Source: Rhodospirillales bacterium
GTDB lineage: Bacteria > Pseudomonadota > Alphaproteobacteria > CACIAM-22H2
Assembly: GCA_016195145.1 (NCBI GenBank)
Contig: JACQAF010000201.1
Location: 1-6,208 of the forward strand
Direction of reading: 5' to 3'
Length of the DNA stretch: 6,208 nt
Under the pieces are notes generated by a model that saw nothing but the letters and a program-made list of their open reading frames with translations, ran no database searches and had not been told where the DNA came from. A program made the position numbers and the translations under genes. Below are positions 5,408-6,208 of the stretch, piece by piece (positions within the stretch are counted from its first letter, which is position 1; every line of letters begins with the position of its first letter).

Positions 5408-6208
5408 TTAGGCGAGCGCGCGGGCGAGTACCCGCGCGACGTGGATCGCCTCGCGGCCCGCGCCGTCGCGGATCTGGTGCCGGCAGCTCGTGCCGTCGGC
5501 GACGACAAGCGCGTCGGGCCCGGCGGCGCGCACCGCTGGCAACAGGCTCGTTTCCGCCATTTTCATCGAGATGTCGTAATGCGCGGCCTCGTAGCCGAAA
5601 GCGCCGGCCATGCCGCAGCAGCTCGATTCGATCAACCGCACATCGAGGCCGGGCACAAGCTTGAGAACGGTCTGCACCGCGCCCATTGCCGCAAAGGCTT
5701 TCTGATGGCAATGGCCGTGAACGAACGCCGTGGGTTCGGGCAGCGGCTTCAGCTTGAGCCCGTCGAGTCGGCCGACCCGATGTTCGGCGGCGAGAAATTC
5801 CTCGAACAGCATGGCGCGGGCGGCGAGCGCCTCGGTCGCGGGCCCAGGCAGCATGGCGAGAAACTCGTCCTTGAGCGAGAACAGGCATGACGGTTCGAGG
5901 CCGACGATGGCGACGCCGCGCTCGACGAAGGGGCGCAGCGAATCGAGCATGCGCCGCGCCTCGGTCCGCGCCTCGTCGACCAGCCCCTCGGCAAGAAACG
6001 TGCGGCCGCAGCACAGGGGCCGGCCATCGGTCGTCGCTGCGGGCAGATGGATGCGATAGCCGGCGGCTTCGAGCACGGCCAGCGCCGCGCGGGCGTTCTC
6101 GGGCTCGAAATAGCGGGTGAAGGTATCGACGAGCAGCACGACTTCCTTCGTCGCGGCGATGGGCCGCGCCTCGGCGTCGCGGAAGGCGTCGCGCCGCCAG
6201 GCGGGCAG
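5408..6208 (-). CDS. FAD/Fe-S oxidoreductase (GlcD/GlcF-type fusion), C-terminal fragment
   Basis: This is the last 266 codons of a gene whose start lies beyond the window edge; it stops with TAA at 5410-5408. The open frame continues past the GTG at 6139 to the edge (LPAWRRDAFRDAEARP...), so that GTG is internal. The fragment carries the cysteine-rich CCG domains of the GlcF/GlpC/HdrB type: PLCCGRTFLAEG (Cys at about 66-67 of the fragment), LEPSC (108), HGHCHQKA (167), SSCCGMAGAFGY (197-198) and GTSCRHQI (242). Such domains bind Fe-S clusters and pass electrons from an FAD-linked 2-hydroxyacid dehydrogenase to the respiratory chain. From family knowledge the missing N-terminal part should hold an FAD-binding_4 domain, an FAD-oxidase C domain and ferredoxin-type 4Fe-4S motifs, as in YdiJ-like proteins. 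The substrate (glycolate, D-lactate, 2-hydroxyglutarate or other) cannot be told from this part. It is upstream of the riboswitch operon and probably not part of it. Confidence 0.88.
   Translation of the reverse strand: MPAWRRDAFRDAEARPIAATKEVVLLVDTFTRYFEPENARAALAVLEAAGYRIHLPAATTDGRPLCCGRTFLAEGLVDEARTEARRMLDSLRPFVERGVAIVGLEPSCLFSLKDEFLAMLPGPATEALAARAMLFEEFLAAEHRVGRLDGLKLKPLPEPTAFVHGHCHQKAFAAMGAVQTVLKLVPGLDVRLIESSCCGMAGAFGYEAAHYDISMKMAETSLLPAVRAAGPDALVVADGTSCRHQIRDGAGREAIHVARVLARALA

Noticed and set aside
6137..6139. GTG at 6139 as the start of a 243-residue Fe-S protein.
   Set aside because: The frame continues upstream to the window edge with sequence (PAWRRDAFRDAEA) that fits the known FAD/Fe-S family, so the GTG codes for an internal Val.

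Overview
The window looks like chromosomal DNA from a GC-rich alphaproteobacterium. The GC content is very high, codon third positions are strongly GC-biased, the PyrE is of the alphaproteobacterial type (loop RKKPKGFGRN, PRPP motif LVEDLTTDGKSK), and LivM and LivG are fused. The order is probably Rhodospirillales or Rhizobiales, but I cannot fix the genus. All genes lie on the minus strand, so transcription runs from high to low coordinates. I see no rRNA, tRNA, CRISPR array, insertion sequence or phage gene.

In transcription order: (1) 6208-5408 is the C-terminal part of an FAD/Fe-S oxidoreductase of the GlcD/GlcF type, cut by the window edge. (2) 5407-5262 is a regulatory gap with a candidate -35/-10 promoter followed by a clear thiamine pyrophosphate (TPP) riboswitch, whose 3' end contains the Shine-Dalgarno of the next gene. 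(3) 5261-1183 is a three-gene operon for a branched-chain-amino-acid-type (Liv/HAAT) ABC importer: a periplasmic binding protein fused in frame to the C-terminal half of a LivH permease, then a LivM-LivG permease-ATPase fusion, then LivF. Spacings are +3 nt and a 4-nt ATGA overlap. (4) 1119-439 is pyrE, orotate phosphoribosyltransferase, after a 63-nt gap with a possible promoter of its own. (5) 414-1 is the N-terminal part of a family 5 (peptide/nickel type) solute-binding protein, 24 nt after pyrE and cut by the window edge.

The main result is that the Liv-type transporter sits directly under a TPP riboswitch. From the family it would be called a branched-chain amino acid importer. The riboswitch instead predicts that it is expressed when cellular TPP is low and carries thiamine, a thiamine precursor or a breakdown product. 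I know of no characterised Liv-type thiamine-related importer, but I could not search.

The second result is the architecture. Five usual components are packed into three polypeptides, and the first is a binding protein-LivH chimera that lacks the end of the binding protein and roughly the first 110 residues of LivH. It may be a working, topologically sensible fusion, a degenerate in-frame deletion, or an assembly join. Deciding among these is the most useful follow-up.
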